Counted from the first letter of the stretch, positions 7,979 through 16,670 are shown. The stretch is DNA of 34,343 bases from Chloroflexota bacterium (GCA_005882635.1 VBFG01000001.1:1-34343), one strand, 5' to 3'. Made by a program: numbers and translations. The notes: generated by a model not told the origin, from the letters alone.

Positions 7979-9064
7979 TTGGCTGATTCGACCCCCGCCA
8001 TCGAGCTCCGCCACACGACGAAACGCTTTGGCGACACGGTCGCCCTGGACGACGTCTCGATGGTGATCGAGCCCGGCGAGTTCTTCTGCCTCCTCGGTCC
8101 GTCGGGCTGCGGCAAGACGACCACCCTGAACCTGATCGGCGGGTTCATCCCGATGAGCTCCGGCGAGCTCCTCATCGAGGGCCGGACGGTCACCGACCTG
8201 CCGCCCCACAAGCGCAACGTCAACACGGTCTTCCAGAACTACGCGCTCTTCCCGCACATGACGGTCGCCCAGAACGTGGCATTCGGGCTGCGGATGGAGA
8301 GGCTGCCGAGCGCGGAGGTGACGCGGCGAACCGGTGAGTACCTCGATCTCGTCGGGCTGGCCGGTCTCAGCCGCCGGCTGCCATCCGAGATGTCGGGGGG
8401 CCAGCAGCAACGGGTCGCCCTCGCTCGCGCCCTCGCGAAGCGGCCGGCCGTCCTGCTCCTCGACGAACCGCTCGGTGCCCTGGACCTGAAGCTCCGCAAG
8501 GCAATGCAGACCGAGCTGTCCCGGATCCATCGCCAGGTCGGCACCACGTTCGTGTTCGTGACCCACGACCAGGACGAGGCCCTGTCGATGGCGACGCGGA
8601 TCGCGATCATGTCCGGCGGCCAAGTGAGCCAGGTCGGTACGCCGCGGGAGGTCTACGACCGACCGGTCAATCGCTTCGTGGCCGACTTCGTCGGCGAGAC
8701 GAACTTCCTGCCGGGAACGGTCAGCACGGAGGGCGGGCGGCAGATGGTCGTCCTGTCCGGCGGCGGTCGCGTGGCCGCGCCGAGCGGTGCGCCGGAGGGG
8801 TCCGCCACGCTCATGGTCCGGCCGGAGTCGCTGACGCTCCGATCTTCGCAGGAGCCGGCCGCCGACGCGTGCCTCGCCGGCCGGATCGTCAATGTCGCGT
8901 TCCTCGGCAACCACACCCGGATCACCGTGACCACATCGGCCGGAGACATCGTGGCGATCCGGCCCCATGGAACCAATGCTCGACCCGCTCACCCGATCCA
9001 GGAACTGGGGGAGGAGGTGTGCGTTTGGTGGCCAGCGGACGACGCCGCGATCATCGCCGACTGA
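7979..9064 (+). CDS. ABC transporter ATP-binding protein, PotA-like
   Basis: A 361-residue ATPase that powers the importer encoded downstream. The order is Walker A GPSGCGKTT, Q-loop FQNYALFPHMTV, signature MSGGQQQR, Walker B VLLLDEPLGALD and switch His in FVTHDQDEALS. A C-terminal TOBE-like domain starts at about residue 240 (ETNFLPGTV). Sequence and length match the polyamine/iron (PotA/FbpC) type of ATPase rather than the sugar-specific MalK type. The TTG at 7979 is the only suitable start upstream of the domain. It has no obvious ribosome site, so the start is less certain than the gene itself. The protein should work at the inner face of the membrane with the two permeases encoded at 10316 and 11226. 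Confidence 0.92.
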   Translation: MADSTPAIELRHTTKRFGDTVALDDVSMVIEPGEFFCLLGPSGCGKTTTLNLIGGFIPMSSGELLIEGRTVTDLPPHKRNVNTVFQNYALFPHMTVAQNVAFGLRMERLPSAEVTRRTGEYLDLVGLAGLSRRLPSEMSGGQQQRVALARALAKRPAVLLLDEPLGALDLKLRKAMQTELSRIHRQVGTTFVFVTHDQDEALSMATRIAIMSGGQVSQVGTPREVYDRPVNRFVADFVGETNFLPGTVSTEGGRQMVVLSGGGRVAAPSGAPEGSATLMVRPESLTLRSSQEPAADACLAGRIVNVAFLGNHTRITVTTSAGDIVAIRPHGTNARPAHPIQELGEEVCVWWPADDAAIIAD

Positions 9065-9097
9065 GTCGGGACGAACACGTAGGAGGAGGAGCGTTCG

Positions 9098-10288
9098 ATG
9101 ACTGATCTGATGCGGGAATACAGCCGGCGCCAGTTCCTGAAGGTGACGGGCGCCGCCAGCCTCGCGCTCGGGATGGGCGGGATCGCCGCCGCCTGCGCGA
9201 ACGTGGCCTCATCGCCGTCCGCCCCGGCTTCCGCGGCCCCGGGCGCCGGTTCGTCATCCGGCGCGGGCGCCTCGGCGGCCGCCGCGGCAAGCGCGGCCCC
9301 GACCGGGACGTTCAACTGGATGACCTGGGGCGACCATTGGTATCAGGCCCAGGTCGACACCATTGCCGCGAACAACAACATCAAGGCGAACAGCACGCTG
9401 TTCAGCGACAACATCGACGCGTACACGAAGCTGAAGCAGGTGGGCGGCCAGCTGGACATGGTGTCCGGCGATGCCCTGTGGGTTCCCCACTATTTCGAGT
9501 CGGGCCTGATCGAGGCGTGGGACATCAACTCCCTCAAGGTCGCCTCCCAGCTCTACTCGATCGCTCGGTCATTCCCGATCTGGACGAAGCCGGAGGGCTA
9601 TCTCGGCTACCCGTTCGGGTGGTCTCCAGTCCAGATCTACTACGACCCGGCGAAGGTCTCACCGGCGCCTGACTCGTGGGAGGTCCTGCTCGACCCGAAG
9701 TACAAGGGCCGGGTCGTCGTCGAGGACCAGCCGGTCGAGATCATGGCCTACATGGGCAAGTTCGCCGGTGTCGTCAACGCCTACAGCATGACCCCCGAGG
9801 AGATCGCGAAGGCCAAGGATCTCCTCAAGCAGCTGAAGCCGAACATCCTCCGGCTGGCCAACCAGGCCACGGACACGATCGCCGCCCTCAAGACCGGCGA
9901 GGCCTGGATCGCGACCGGCAACCTCGGCACCGAATCCCGGGTCAAGGACCAGGGCGGCCCGGACCTCAACGTCTTCACGCCCAAGGAGGGGACCATCGGC
10001 TGGATGGACTCCGAGATGGTCGTGAAGGGCGGCGCGAACGAAAACCTGATCATGCCGTTCCTGGAGCTCGCCGAACAGGCCGAGTACATCGCCGCGAACT
10101 TCATCTTGAACGGTCGCCCGCTGTTCAACGAGAAGGCCTACGGAATCCTCGTCAACCAGGGCCAGCAGGAGCGCGCGGACCGGTTCCTGTACAACAAGCC
10201 CGAGACGGTCCAGACGATGGACCTCAAGGGACCAGGGACGTCCACCCAGGCCGTGATCGACGCGTTCAACGAGGTCTTCGGCTCCTAG
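9098..10288 (+). CDS. Extracellular solute-binding lipoprotein, PotD-like, Tat-exported
   Basis: A 396-residue binding component. The N-terminus has a twin-arginine motif, YSRRQFLK (Arg10, Arg11), a hydrophobic stretch, and a lipobox-like IAAAC ending at Cys33. It should be exported folded and lipid-anchored. Residues ~34-72 are an Ala/Ser/Gly/Pro-rich linker. The mature domain starts at GTFNWMTWGDHW and has the layout of polyamine/iron-type binding proteins, including a typical segment GYPFGWSPVQIYYDP and KTGEAWIATGN. The ATG at 9098 has a long AGGAGGAGGAG site. The high-expression ribosome site and its second place in the operon suit a binding protein made in excess. The ligand is unknown. 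Confidence 0.9.
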   Translation: MTDLMREYSRRQFLKVTGAASLALGMGGIAAACANVASSPSAPASAAPGAGSSSGAGASAAAAASAAPTGTFNWMTWGDHWYQAQVDTIAANNNIKANSTLFSDNIDAYTKLKQVGGQLDMVSGDALWVPHYFESGLIEAWDINSLKVASQLYSIARSFPIWTKPEGYLGYPFGWSPVQIYYDPAKVSPAPDSWEVLLDPKYKGRVVVEDQPVEIMAYMGKFAGVVNAYSMTPEEIAKAKDLLKQLKPNILRLANQATDTIAALKTGEAWIATGNLGTESRVKDQGGPDLNVFTPKEGTIGWMDSEMVVKGGANENLIMPFLELAEQAEYIAANFILNGRPLFNEKAYGILVNQGQQERADRFLYNKPETVQTMDLKGPGTSTQAVIDAFNEVFGS

Positions 10289-10315
10289 CTCGCTCGCTCA
10301 CCACAGCACGACCCC

Positions 10316-11233
10316 ATGACCGCGGACACCGCCAGCGCAGCCGACGTGGCTCCGCTGGCGGGGCCCCGTCCCGGCCTGCGCCGGCGGCTGGAGCGGGCGG
10401 CGCCCTTCCTGCCGGGCCTCGCCATGCTCACCCTGCTGTTCGTGATCCCCATGTTCATCATGCTCGCGTTCAGCTTCTGGAAGACCAACTCGAGCTTCGA
10501 CCTCGTCCGTGACTGGAACCTGAACAACTACGCGCGGTTCTTCAACCAGCCGACCTACATCCGGACCTTCGCCAAGACCCTCGTGATGGCGTCCGCCGTG
10601 ACCGCGGCCGGGCTGGCCATCTCGCTGCCGTTCACCTATTTCCTGGTCCGCTACGTCAGCCGTCGATTCCAGCGGGCGGTCCTGCTGGCGGTGATCGTGC
10701 CCTTCTGGACGAGCTACCTGCTCCGCGTCTACGCCTGGCAGGCGATCCTTGGCGAGAAGGGCGCGCTGAACCAGTTCCTGATGGCGACCGGGATCATCCA
10801 GCAGCCGTCGACCCTGTTCGTCTACAACGACCTGGCCGTCTTCGTCGTCCTGATCTACGTCTACTTCCCGTTCGCGGCCCTGGCGTTGTACGCCGCCCTG
10901 GAGAAGTTCGACTTCACCCAGCTGAACGCGGCGCAGGATCTCGGCGCGCGCCCGGATCAGGCGTTCCGGCACATCCTGCTGCCGCAGATCCGGACCGGGA
11001 TCATCACCGCCTGCATCTTCGTGTTCATCCCGATCCTGGGCGAGTTCCTGACACCGACGCTCGTCGGCGGCGCGTCGGGGAGCCTGATCGCGAACCTGAT
11101 CGTGAACTTCACCCGGCAGGGCCAGTTCCCGGAGGGTGCGGCCCTGGCCATCGTCATCGCCGTCTTCGTGACGATCCTGCTCGTCGTGTTCCGGCGGTCG
11201 CTCCGGGTCGAGGACGTGGTGGCCCGTGGCTAA
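10316..11233 (+). CDS. ABC transporter permease, PotB-like
   Basis: A 305-residue inner-membrane protein with about six hydrophobic segments. The first is LPGLAMLTLLFVIPMFIMLAF. LRVYAWQAILGEKGALNQFL is characteristic of PotB-like permeases. The EAA loop that docks on the ATPase is visible as NAAQDLGARPDQAFRHILLPQI. The protein should form the transport channel together with the next gene's product. The ATG lies 28 bases after the binding-protein stop. The end overlaps the next gene by eight bases. Confidence 0.92.
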   Translation: MTADTASAADVAPLAGPRPGLRRRLERAAPFLPGLAMLTLLFVIPMFIMLAFSFWKTNSSFDLVRDWNLNNYARFFNQPTYIRTFAKTLVMASAVTAAGLAISLPFTYFLVRYVSRRFQRAVLLAVIVPFWTSYLLRVYAWQAILGEKGALNQFLMATGIIQQPSTLFVYNDLAVFVVLIYVYFPFAALALYAALEKFDFTQLNAAQDLGARPDQAFRHILLPQIRTGIITACIFVFIPILGEFLTPTLVGGASGSLIANLIVNFTRQGQFPEGAALAIVIAVFVTILLVVFRRSLRVEDVVARG

Positions 11234-12071
11234 CCGGGCGAGCGCCCTCGACACGATGCCGGTCAGCCCGCTCGCGCAACAGACCCGCGGGTGCCTGTCG
11301 GTCGTCGCCGGCGCGACGCTCGTCTTCCTCTACCTACCGATCGTGTTCCTCGTGCTGTTCTCGATCGAGCCAGCCGATACGCCCGGCTTCCCGATCACGG
11401 GCATCACGCTCCACTGGTACGAGAAGATGCTGGCCGACAGCGCGATCCACTCGGCCCTCTTCAACTCCGTCGTCGTGGCCGTCGTCGTCGCCCTGATCGC
11501 GACGACGATCGGGACGATGGCGGCCTTCCCGCTCGTCCGCGGCGGCATCCGCTTCCCCGGCGCGGCCCGGATCCTCTTCACCCTGCCGATCATGATCCCG
11601 GGCGTCCTGATCGGCCTCGGTCTGCTCGTCTTCATCACGCTGCTCGGCATCAAGCTCGGGCTGCACACGGTGATCGCCGGCCACCTGGTCTTCACGACGC
11701 CCTTCGTCGTGCTGATCGTGGCGGCCCGTCTGCAGGGCTTCGACCGACGCCTGGAGTGGGCGGCCGCGGACCTGGGGGCGAGCAATCGCCAGACGCTCCG
11801 CCACATCGTCCTGCCGCTGATCGCCCCGGCGATCATCGCCGGCGCGCTGCTGAGCGTCACCCTGTCGATCGACGAGTTCGTCGTGACGTTCTTCACGATC
11901 GGGCCGCAGCTGACGCTCCCGCTCTACATCATCACCCAGATCAAGTTCGGCGTGACACCGGAGGTCAACGCGCTCGCGACCGTCATCCTGGTCGTGACGC
12001 TGACCGTGTTCGGTGTGGGCTCGGTCCTGCTGGGGACGGGTCGGCGCTTCCGGCGCAAGGACGCGGCATGA
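11226..12071 (+). CDS. ABC transporter permease, PotC-like
   Basis: A 281-residue second permease. The first transmembrane segment is GATLVFLYLPIVFLVLFS, followed by GFPITGITLHWYEKML, a phrase typical of PotC-like proteins. The EAA loop is EWAAADLGASNRQTLRHIVLPLI, and about six membrane segments are present. The GTG at 11226 overlaps the preceding permease gene by eight bases, and the TGA overlaps the next ATG (ATGA). This indicates tight coupling and equal production of both permeases. It should act with the PotA-, PotD- and PotB-like components encoded upstream. Confidence 0.92.
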   Translation: MANRASALDTMPVSPLAQQTRGCLSVVAGATLVFLYLPIVFLVLFSIEPADTPGFPITGITLHWYEKMLADSAIHSALFNSVVVAVVVALIATTIGTMAAFPLVRGGIRFPGAARILFTLPIMIPGVLIGLGLLVFITLLGIKLGLHTVIAGHLVFTTPFVVLIVAARLQGFDRRLEWAAADLGASNRQTLRHIVLPLIAPAIIAGALLSVTLSIDEFVVTFFTIGPQLTLPLYIITQIKFGVTPEVNALATVILVVTLTVFGVGSVLLGTGRRFRRKDAA

Positions 12072-13099
12072 CCCCCGCCGGCTCGGCGCCCGCCGTCGGG
12101 AGCGGCCTGCTCGGGACGCGCCCGGATCCGGCGGACCCCATCCGCATCGGCTTCCAGATCTGGGGCCAGGCCGTCGCGTGGCCCGACCTGATGGCGGCCG
12201 GCGAACGGGTCGAGGCGCTCGGCTTCGCCAGCCTGTTCGCGAACGACCACTTCATGCCGATCCTCGGCGACGCGAGCGGACCGGTTCTCGGGGCCCATGG
12301 GCCGGTCTTCGAAGGCTGGATGACCCTCGCCAGCTGGGCCGCCCGGACGAGCCGCATCCCGCTCGGGGTGATGGTGTCCGGTGTCGGGTACCGGAACGTC
12401 ACCCTCACAGTGAAGATGGCGACGGCCCTCGACCACGCCAGCGGCGGACGGGCGATGCTCGGCCTCGGGGCGGGCTGGCACGAGCCGGAGCACGACGCCT
12501 TCGGCTACGACGCCCTGTCGCTCGGGGACCGCATCGGCCGCTTCGACGAAGCGAGCCGACTGGCGCGGACGATGCTCGACGGCACGCCGGCCTCGCAGGA
12601 CGGGCGCTGGGTCCGGGCCCACGACGCCCGGAACGATCCGCCGCCGGTTCGGGATCGCCTCCCCCTCGTCATCGGCGGCAGCGGCGAGAAACGGACTCTC
12701 CGGATCGTGGCCCGCGACGCCGACATCTGGAACGGCGAGGGAGATCCGGAGACATACGCTCACAAGAGCCGGGTCCTTGCGGAGCACTGCGCCGCGATCG
12801 GCCGCGACCCGGATGAGATCCGGCAGACGGTCGGTATCCCACCGATCTGCATCCGGCCCTCGCGAGCCGCCGCCGTCGACGCCCTGGCGGCGATCCTCGC
12901 CCGACAGGGAGGCGAGCCCGCCCTGGCGCGGGCCTGGGCCGGGAGCTCGCCGCTGGCCGACACCCGCGACGCCGTCGTCCGTCTGCTCCGCGCGTGGCGC
13001 GAGGCAGGAGCCGAGGAGGCGGTCGTCGACCTTCCGTCGCCTCTCGACGACGAAACCCTGGAGTGCCTCGCCGGACCGGTTCGCGAGCGTCTCGCTTGA
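12068..13099 (+). CDS. LLM-class (luciferase-like) oxidoreductase, probably F420-dependent
   Basis: A 343-residue TIM-barrel flavin/F420 enzyme. Diagnostic segments are RIGFQIWGQ near the N-terminus, VEALGFASLFANDHF, the strong family motif LGLGAGWHEPEHDAFGY, and LPLVIGGSGEKRTLRIVARDADIWN, where GGSGEKRTL should bind the cofactor phosphate. These features match the F420-dependent subgroup better than FMN monooxygenases. The ATG overlaps the permease stop by four bases, so the enzyme is made with the importer and probably acts on the imported compound or its product. The exact reaction is unknown. Dependence on F420 is inferred from the family and would require the host to make this cofactor. 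Confidence 0.85.
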   Translation: MTPAGSAPAVGSGLLGTRPDPADPIRIGFQIWGQAVAWPDLMAAGERVEALGFASLFANDHFMPILGDASGPVLGAHGPVFEGWMTLASWAARTSRIPLGVMVSGVGYRNVTLTVKMATALDHASGGRAMLGLGAGWHEPEHDAFGYDALSLGDRIGRFDEASRLARTMLDGTPASQDGRWVRAHDARNDPPPVRDRLPLVIGGSGEKRTLRIVARDADIWNGEGDPETYAHKSRVLAEHCAAIGRDPDEIRQTVGIPPICIRPSRAAAVDALAAILARQGGEPALARAWAGSSPLADTRDAVVRLLRAWREAGAEEAVVDLPSPLDDETLECLAGPVRERLA

Positions 13100-13151
13100 T
13101 CCCGCCGGGGTGCGTCCGCCACCGGGGTCGCGTCGCCGGAGGTCCAGGCTG

Positions 13152-14153
13152 ATGCGTGCCGCCGTCTTCGAAGGCGAGGGGAGGCTTGTCGTCCGCGACG
13201 TCGACGACCCGCTGCCCGGGCCGGACGAGGTCCTCCTCGAGGTCGAGGCCTGCGGGATCTGCGGCTCCGACGTCCAGATCATCAACGTCCCGCCCGGTCA
13301 TCCGTCGACGCCGCCCGTGGTCATCGGCCACGAGTTCGTCGGCTGGGTCCGGGCGGTCGGGGATGCCGTGCAGGGCGTGCCGATCGGGACGCGCGTCGTC
13401 GTCGACCCGGACCCGAAATGTGGGGCGTGCGAGCCGTGCCGGTCCGGTCGCCCGGCGAACTGCGTGAACATCGTCGCCCTCGGCGTCCATCGCGACGGCG
13501 CGCTGGCGCGCTTCGTCACCGCCCCGGCCGACAGCGTGTACCGGATCGACCCGGGCGTCCCGGCCGAGATGGCCGCGCTGGTCGAGCCGCTTGCCTGCGT
13601 CGTCAACGGAACGAATCGCGCCGCGATCCGACCCGGCGAATCCGTGGTCGTCTTCGGGGCCGGAACCATCGGCTGCCTGTTCATCGCCGTCTTCCGGGCG
13701 TCCGGCGCAGGACGGATCGTCGCCGTCGAGCCGAGCAGCGTTCGGGCGGAAGTCGCACGGGCCGTCGGCGCCGACCTCGCTCTCAGCCCCGAGGACTGGG
13801 CCGCCCGTCGGGGCGGGCTCCTGCCGCAGGGCGCGGACGTGGTCGTCGACGCCGTCGGGAGCGTGCTGCCGCAGGCGATCGAGGCGGCCGGGATGGGCGG
13901 CCGTATCGTGGTGTTCGGGATGAACGGCAACGCCCGGCCGCCCGTCCACCAGATCGAGATCGTGGAGAAGGGGCTCACGATCCTCGGCTCGTACATCTCG
14001 AACTTCACGTTCCCGGCCGCGATCCGGCTCGTCGAGGGCGGTCGCCTGAACCTGGCCCCCATGATCACGGCGGTCATCCCGATCGACGAGACCCTCGCCG
14101 GGATCGACCGGCTCCGGTCGGGCGAGGCCGTGAAGGTCGTCATCACGCCCTGA
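13152..14153 (+). CDS. Zinc-binding MDR alcohol/polyol dehydrogenase
   Basis: A 333-residue member of the medium-chain dehydrogenase family. Catalytic zinc ligands are visible as Cys37 (CGICGSD), His60/Glu61 (GHE) and Glu in VEPLACV. The structural zinc lobe is complete, with Cys90, 93, 96 and 104. The Rossmann fold begins at VVVFGAGTIGCLF. The family oxidises secondary alcohols in sugars, polyols or threonine with NAD(P). The ATG at 13152 has GGAGG nine bases upstream. It sits 52 bases after the F420-type enzyme in the same operon. Together with the Gfo/Idh/MocA enzyme and the isomerases it suggests stepwise oxidation of a polyhydroxylated compound. Substrate specificity cannot be set from sequence. 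Confidence 0.9.
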   Translation: MRAAVFEGEGRLVVRDVDDPLPGPDEVLLEVEACGICGSDVQIINVPPGHPSTPPVVIGHEFVGWVRAVGDAVQGVPIGTRVVVDPDPKCGACEPCRSGRPANCVNIVALGVHRDGALARFVTAPADSVYRIDPGVPAEMAALVEPLACVVNGTNRAAIRPGESVVVFGAGTIGCLFIAVFRASGAGRIVAVEPSSVRAEVARAVGADLALSPEDWAARRGGLLPQGADVVVDAVGSVLPQAIEAAGMGGRIVVFGMNGNARPPVHQIEIVEKGLTILGSYISNFTFPAAIRLVEGGRLNLAPMITAVIPIDETLAGIDRLRSGEAVKVVITP

Positions 14154-14176
14154 TCGAAACCAAGGCAGGAGGTCCC

Positions 14177-15106
14177 ATGTCCAGTCCCGCGATGCGCGTC
14201 GCCAGCGCCCCGGTCTCCTTCGGCGTGGACGAGATCATGGTCGACGACGCGTGGATGCCGGAGCCCGACGAGATGCTCGACTGGATGGTCGACATCGGCT
14301 TCGAAGGGACGGAACTGGGAACGCCGGGATTCCTGGGCAACGCCGCGGAGGTCCACGAGCGTTTGTCGACGCGGGGACTCGCCTTCGTCGGCTCCTTCCT
14401 GCCGCAGCACTTCAGCCGCGCCGAGAAGGTCGACCAGGACCGCGCGTGGCTGCGCGACCAGCTGCGCCTCGTGCGCGAGGCGGCGCCGGCCGGATCCGTC
14501 CCCTACGCGATCCTCTCCGATCAGTTCGACGAGCCCGACCGCCGCGCGTTCTCGGGACGGATCGCGGAGCACCCGGAGACCTGGCTCTCGCCCGCCCGCT
14601 TCGCGACGCTGATCGACAACCTCCACCGGGCTGCGGAACTGTGCCGGACCGAGGGCCTCGAACCGGTCGTTCACCCCCACGCCGGGACGTATCTCGAGAC
14701 CGCGGACGAGATCGCCCGCACCGTGGAGGCGCTCGATCCGTCGCTGATCGGGCTGTGCCTCGACACCGGCCACTTCCGGTTCGGCGGCGCGGACCCAACC
14801 GCCGCCGCTCGCGATTACCGCGAGCTGATCCGGCACGTCCACATCAAGGACTGCCGGATCTCGGTCATGGATGACGTGAAGCGCGACGGCATGGGGCTCG
14901 ACGAAGCCCTCCGGCGGGGCGTGTTCTGCCCGCTCGGGGAGGGCGACGCCGGGATCCGCGGCGTCATCGACCAGCTCCGGGCCAACGGCTACGCGGGCTG
15001 GCTCGTCATCGAGCAGGATCAGTCCCTGCGATCGTCCGACACGCCGGGATCGGTCGTCGCCGGGCAGCGCCGGAACCGCGATTTCCTGCGCCGGCTCGGC
15101 ATCTGA
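14177..15106 (+). CDS. Sugar isomerase/epimerase family protein, inosose dehydratase (IolE)-like
   Basis: A 309-residue TIM-barrel protein. Its features recall inosose dehydratase: SAPVSFGVDE at the N-terminus, VVHPHAGTYLET, LCLDTGHFRFGGADP, HVHIKDC and the final WLVIEQDQS. The metal site residues are expected in the HAGT, DTGH, HIKD and EQD segments. IolE removes water from 2-keto-myo-inositol after oxidation by IolG, and an IolG-like dehydrogenase is encoded at 4157. However, IolD, IolC and IolJ homologues are absent, so a different cyclitol or sugar is equally possible. The ATG has a strong AGGAGGT site. It is the last gene of the ABC operon and converges on the next gene with a 20-base gap. 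Confidence 0.82.
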   Translation: MSSPAMRVASAPVSFGVDEIMVDDAWMPEPDEMLDWMVDIGFEGTELGTPGFLGNAAEVHERLSTRGLAFVGSFLPQHFSRAEKVDQDRAWLRDQLRLVREAAPAGSVPYAILSDQFDEPDRRAFSGRIAEHPETWLSPARFATLIDNLHRAAELCRTEGLEPVVHPHAGTYLETADEIARTVEALDPSLIGLCLDTGHFRFGGADPTAAARDYRELIRHVHIKDCRISVMDDVKRDGMGLDEALRRGVFCPLGEGDAGIRGVIDQLRANGYAGWLVIEQDQSLRSSDTPGSVVAGQRRNRDFLRRLGI

Positions 15107-15111
15107 AGGGC

Positions 15112-15136
15112 GCTCCCGACCGATCGTCAGGGGAGC
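15112..15136. terminator. Possible bidirectional hairpin between convergent genes
   Basis: GCTCCC (15112-15117) and GGGAGC (15131-15136) form a 6-bp stem around a 13-base loop, exactly where two convergent genes meet. It has no T-run, and the right arm lies in the end of the minus-strand gene. It may end transcription in both directions, but the signal is weak. Confidence 0.3.
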
Positions 15137-16053
15137 ATGGGAAGGATGAGCGCCGCGGCCTCCTCGACCCCGGCGACCGCCGGCTGGTAGGGATCCTCGT
15201 TCTCGATCGACAGCGCACCGTCATAGCCGACCGCGCGCAAGGCAGCGACGAACGAGGCCCACCAGGCGCCGTCGTGGACGCGCCCGACCGTACGGAAGAC
15301 CCACGCTCGATCCTCGGCGTCGTCGAACGACGTCGTGTCGAGAACCCCCGCCAGCGCCAGACGCTCAGCCTGCAGCCCGGTGTCCTTGAGGTGGACGTGG
15401 CGGATTGCCGGGCCCAGGGCGGCGATGACCGCGAGCGGGTCCATCTGCTGCCAGAAGAGGTGCGACGGGTCGAGGTTCGCACCGATGATCGGGCCGACGG
15501 CGTCCCGCATCCGGAGCAGCGTCGGCACGTTGAAGACGAGATGGAGCGGGTGCAGCTCGAAGGCGATGTGCCGGACGCCGTGGGCGGCGGCGTGCCCGGC
15601 GATGTCCTGCCAGAAGGAGATCGCGGCCTCCCACTGACGCGCCTGGAGCGTGACGGCGTCGGCCGGCCACGGATAGAAGACCCAGTTCACGGTCGTGGCG
15701 CCCGGGCCGTCGCCGGGCGTGCCGGACATCGACACGATCGTCTCGACGCCGAGCTCGCCGGCCAGGCGGATCGTGTCGCGGATGACGGCCTCGTGGGTCG
15801 GTCCGACGACCGGATGCAGCGGCCAGGCGGAGCAGTTGAGGGCAGCGATCCGGAGGCCCCGGGACGTGAACGCCGCCCGGAACGTCCGGAGCCGCTGGTC
15901 GTCCCCGAGCAGCTCCGCGAGCGGAAGGTGGGGCGCCGACGACTGGCCGCCCGCGGCGATCTCGATCGACGCGCAGCCGATCCGAACGGCGAGATCGAGT
16001 GCCTCGTCGAGCGACAGATCGGGCACCGAATCGGTATAGAGGCAGAGCTCCAT
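15127..16053 (-). CDS. Sugar phosphate isomerase/epimerase-like TIM-barrel protein
   Basis: A 308-residue xylose-isomerase-like protein, the third in this window. It starts MELCLYTDSVPDLSLDEAL. Metal-binding motifs appear as AFELHPLHLVFN, ANLDPSHLFWQQMDP, HVHLKDT and SIENEDPYQPAV. The ATG at 16053 is preferred over in-frame upstream starts, which would add an Arg/Pro-rich tail overlapping the upstream gene. It lies 23 bases downstream of the isochorismatase-like gene on the same strand, so the two probably form a small operon running against the ABC operon. No good ribosome site is seen. The substrate is unknown, although the DPSHLFWQQMDP phrase is common in uncharacterised sugar isomerases near dehydrogenase genes. 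Confidence 0.83.
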   Translation of the reverse strand: MELCLYTDSVPDLSLDEALDLAVRIGCASIEIAAGGQSSAPHLPLAELLGDDQRLRTFRAAFTSRGLRIAALNCSAWPLHPVVGPTHEAVIRDTIRLAGELGVETIVSMSGTPGDGPGATTVNWVFYPWPADAVTLQARQWEAAISFWQDIAGHAAAHGVRHIAFELHPLHLVFNVPTLLRMRDAVGPIIGANLDPSHLFWQQMDPLAVIAALGPAIRHVHLKDTGLQAERLALAGVLDTTSFDDAEDRAWVFRTVGRVHDGAWWASFVAALRAVGYDGALSIENEDPYQPAVAGVEEAAALILPMLP

Positions 16054-16076
16054 CGGATCGATCGTAGCCGTCGGCG

Positions 16077-16658
16077 CTACAGCCCGAACCCGGGCGGGTC
16101 GGCGAGGCTGGGATGGGCGGCGACGAAGGCACGCGCCGCGGCGACGGTCCGGAGCCACTCGTAATAGACGCCCTTGGCGTGGTGGATCTCGATGCCCGCG
16201 TCGCGCATGCGGTCGAGGCCGTGGGCGTGCATCGCGCCCGGGGAGAACGTCGCGTCGCCGACGACCGCGACGCGAAAGCCCCGATCACGGAGACCGATGG
16301 CGGACTGGGCGACACAGACATCTGTCTCGGCGCCGAGGAGGACCGCCGTTCGGCGGCCGGTCGACTCGACGGCCGCGACGATCTCGGGCACGCCCGCGAG
16401 GCCGAACTCCGCCTTGTCGAAGACCGGGGTCGCCGGCGGCAGATTGGCCGCGATCGATGGATCGGTCGGCCCATTCTTCGCCGGGTTCTCCTCCGTCGCG
16501 ACGATCGGGATTTCGAGCGCGGCTGCGACTGCGACCAACCACGCGGCAACTGCACGGGATCGGGTCGCCGCCTTCCGCGACGCAACGTCCGCGCCGGAGA
16601 ACCCGGGTTGGGCGTCCACGACGATCAGGACGGAATGGTCACGGTCCAGCAATGGCAT
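16077..16658 (-). CDS. Isochorismatase-like cysteine hydrolase
   Basis: A 193-residue protein of the isochorismatase/nicotinamidase-like superfamily. The catalytic triad can be placed: Asp in IVVDAQPGFSG, Lys in VFDKAEFGL and Cys in GAETDVCVAQSAIGL, which includes the usual cis-peptide region. The length fits the family. Members hydrolyse amides or enol ethers such as isochorismate, nicotinamide or N-carbamoyl compounds. The specific substrate here is unknown. A hydrolase of this type beside a CehA/McbA-like hydrolase would suit a substrate with an amide or carbamate, but this is only inference. It is divergent from the TPR gene across a 46-base gap. Confidence 0.85.
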   Translation of the reverse strand: MPLLDRDHSVLIVVDAQPGFSGADVASRKAATRSRAVAAWLVAVAAALEIPIVATEENPAKNGPTDPSIAANLPPATPVFDKAEFGLAGVPEIVAAVESTGRRTAVLLGAETDVCVAQSAIGLRDRGFRVAVVGDATFSPGAMHAHGLDRMRDAGIEIHHAKGVYYEWLRTVAAARAFVAAHPSLADPPGFGL

Positions 16659-16670
16659 GGCGAGCGGATC

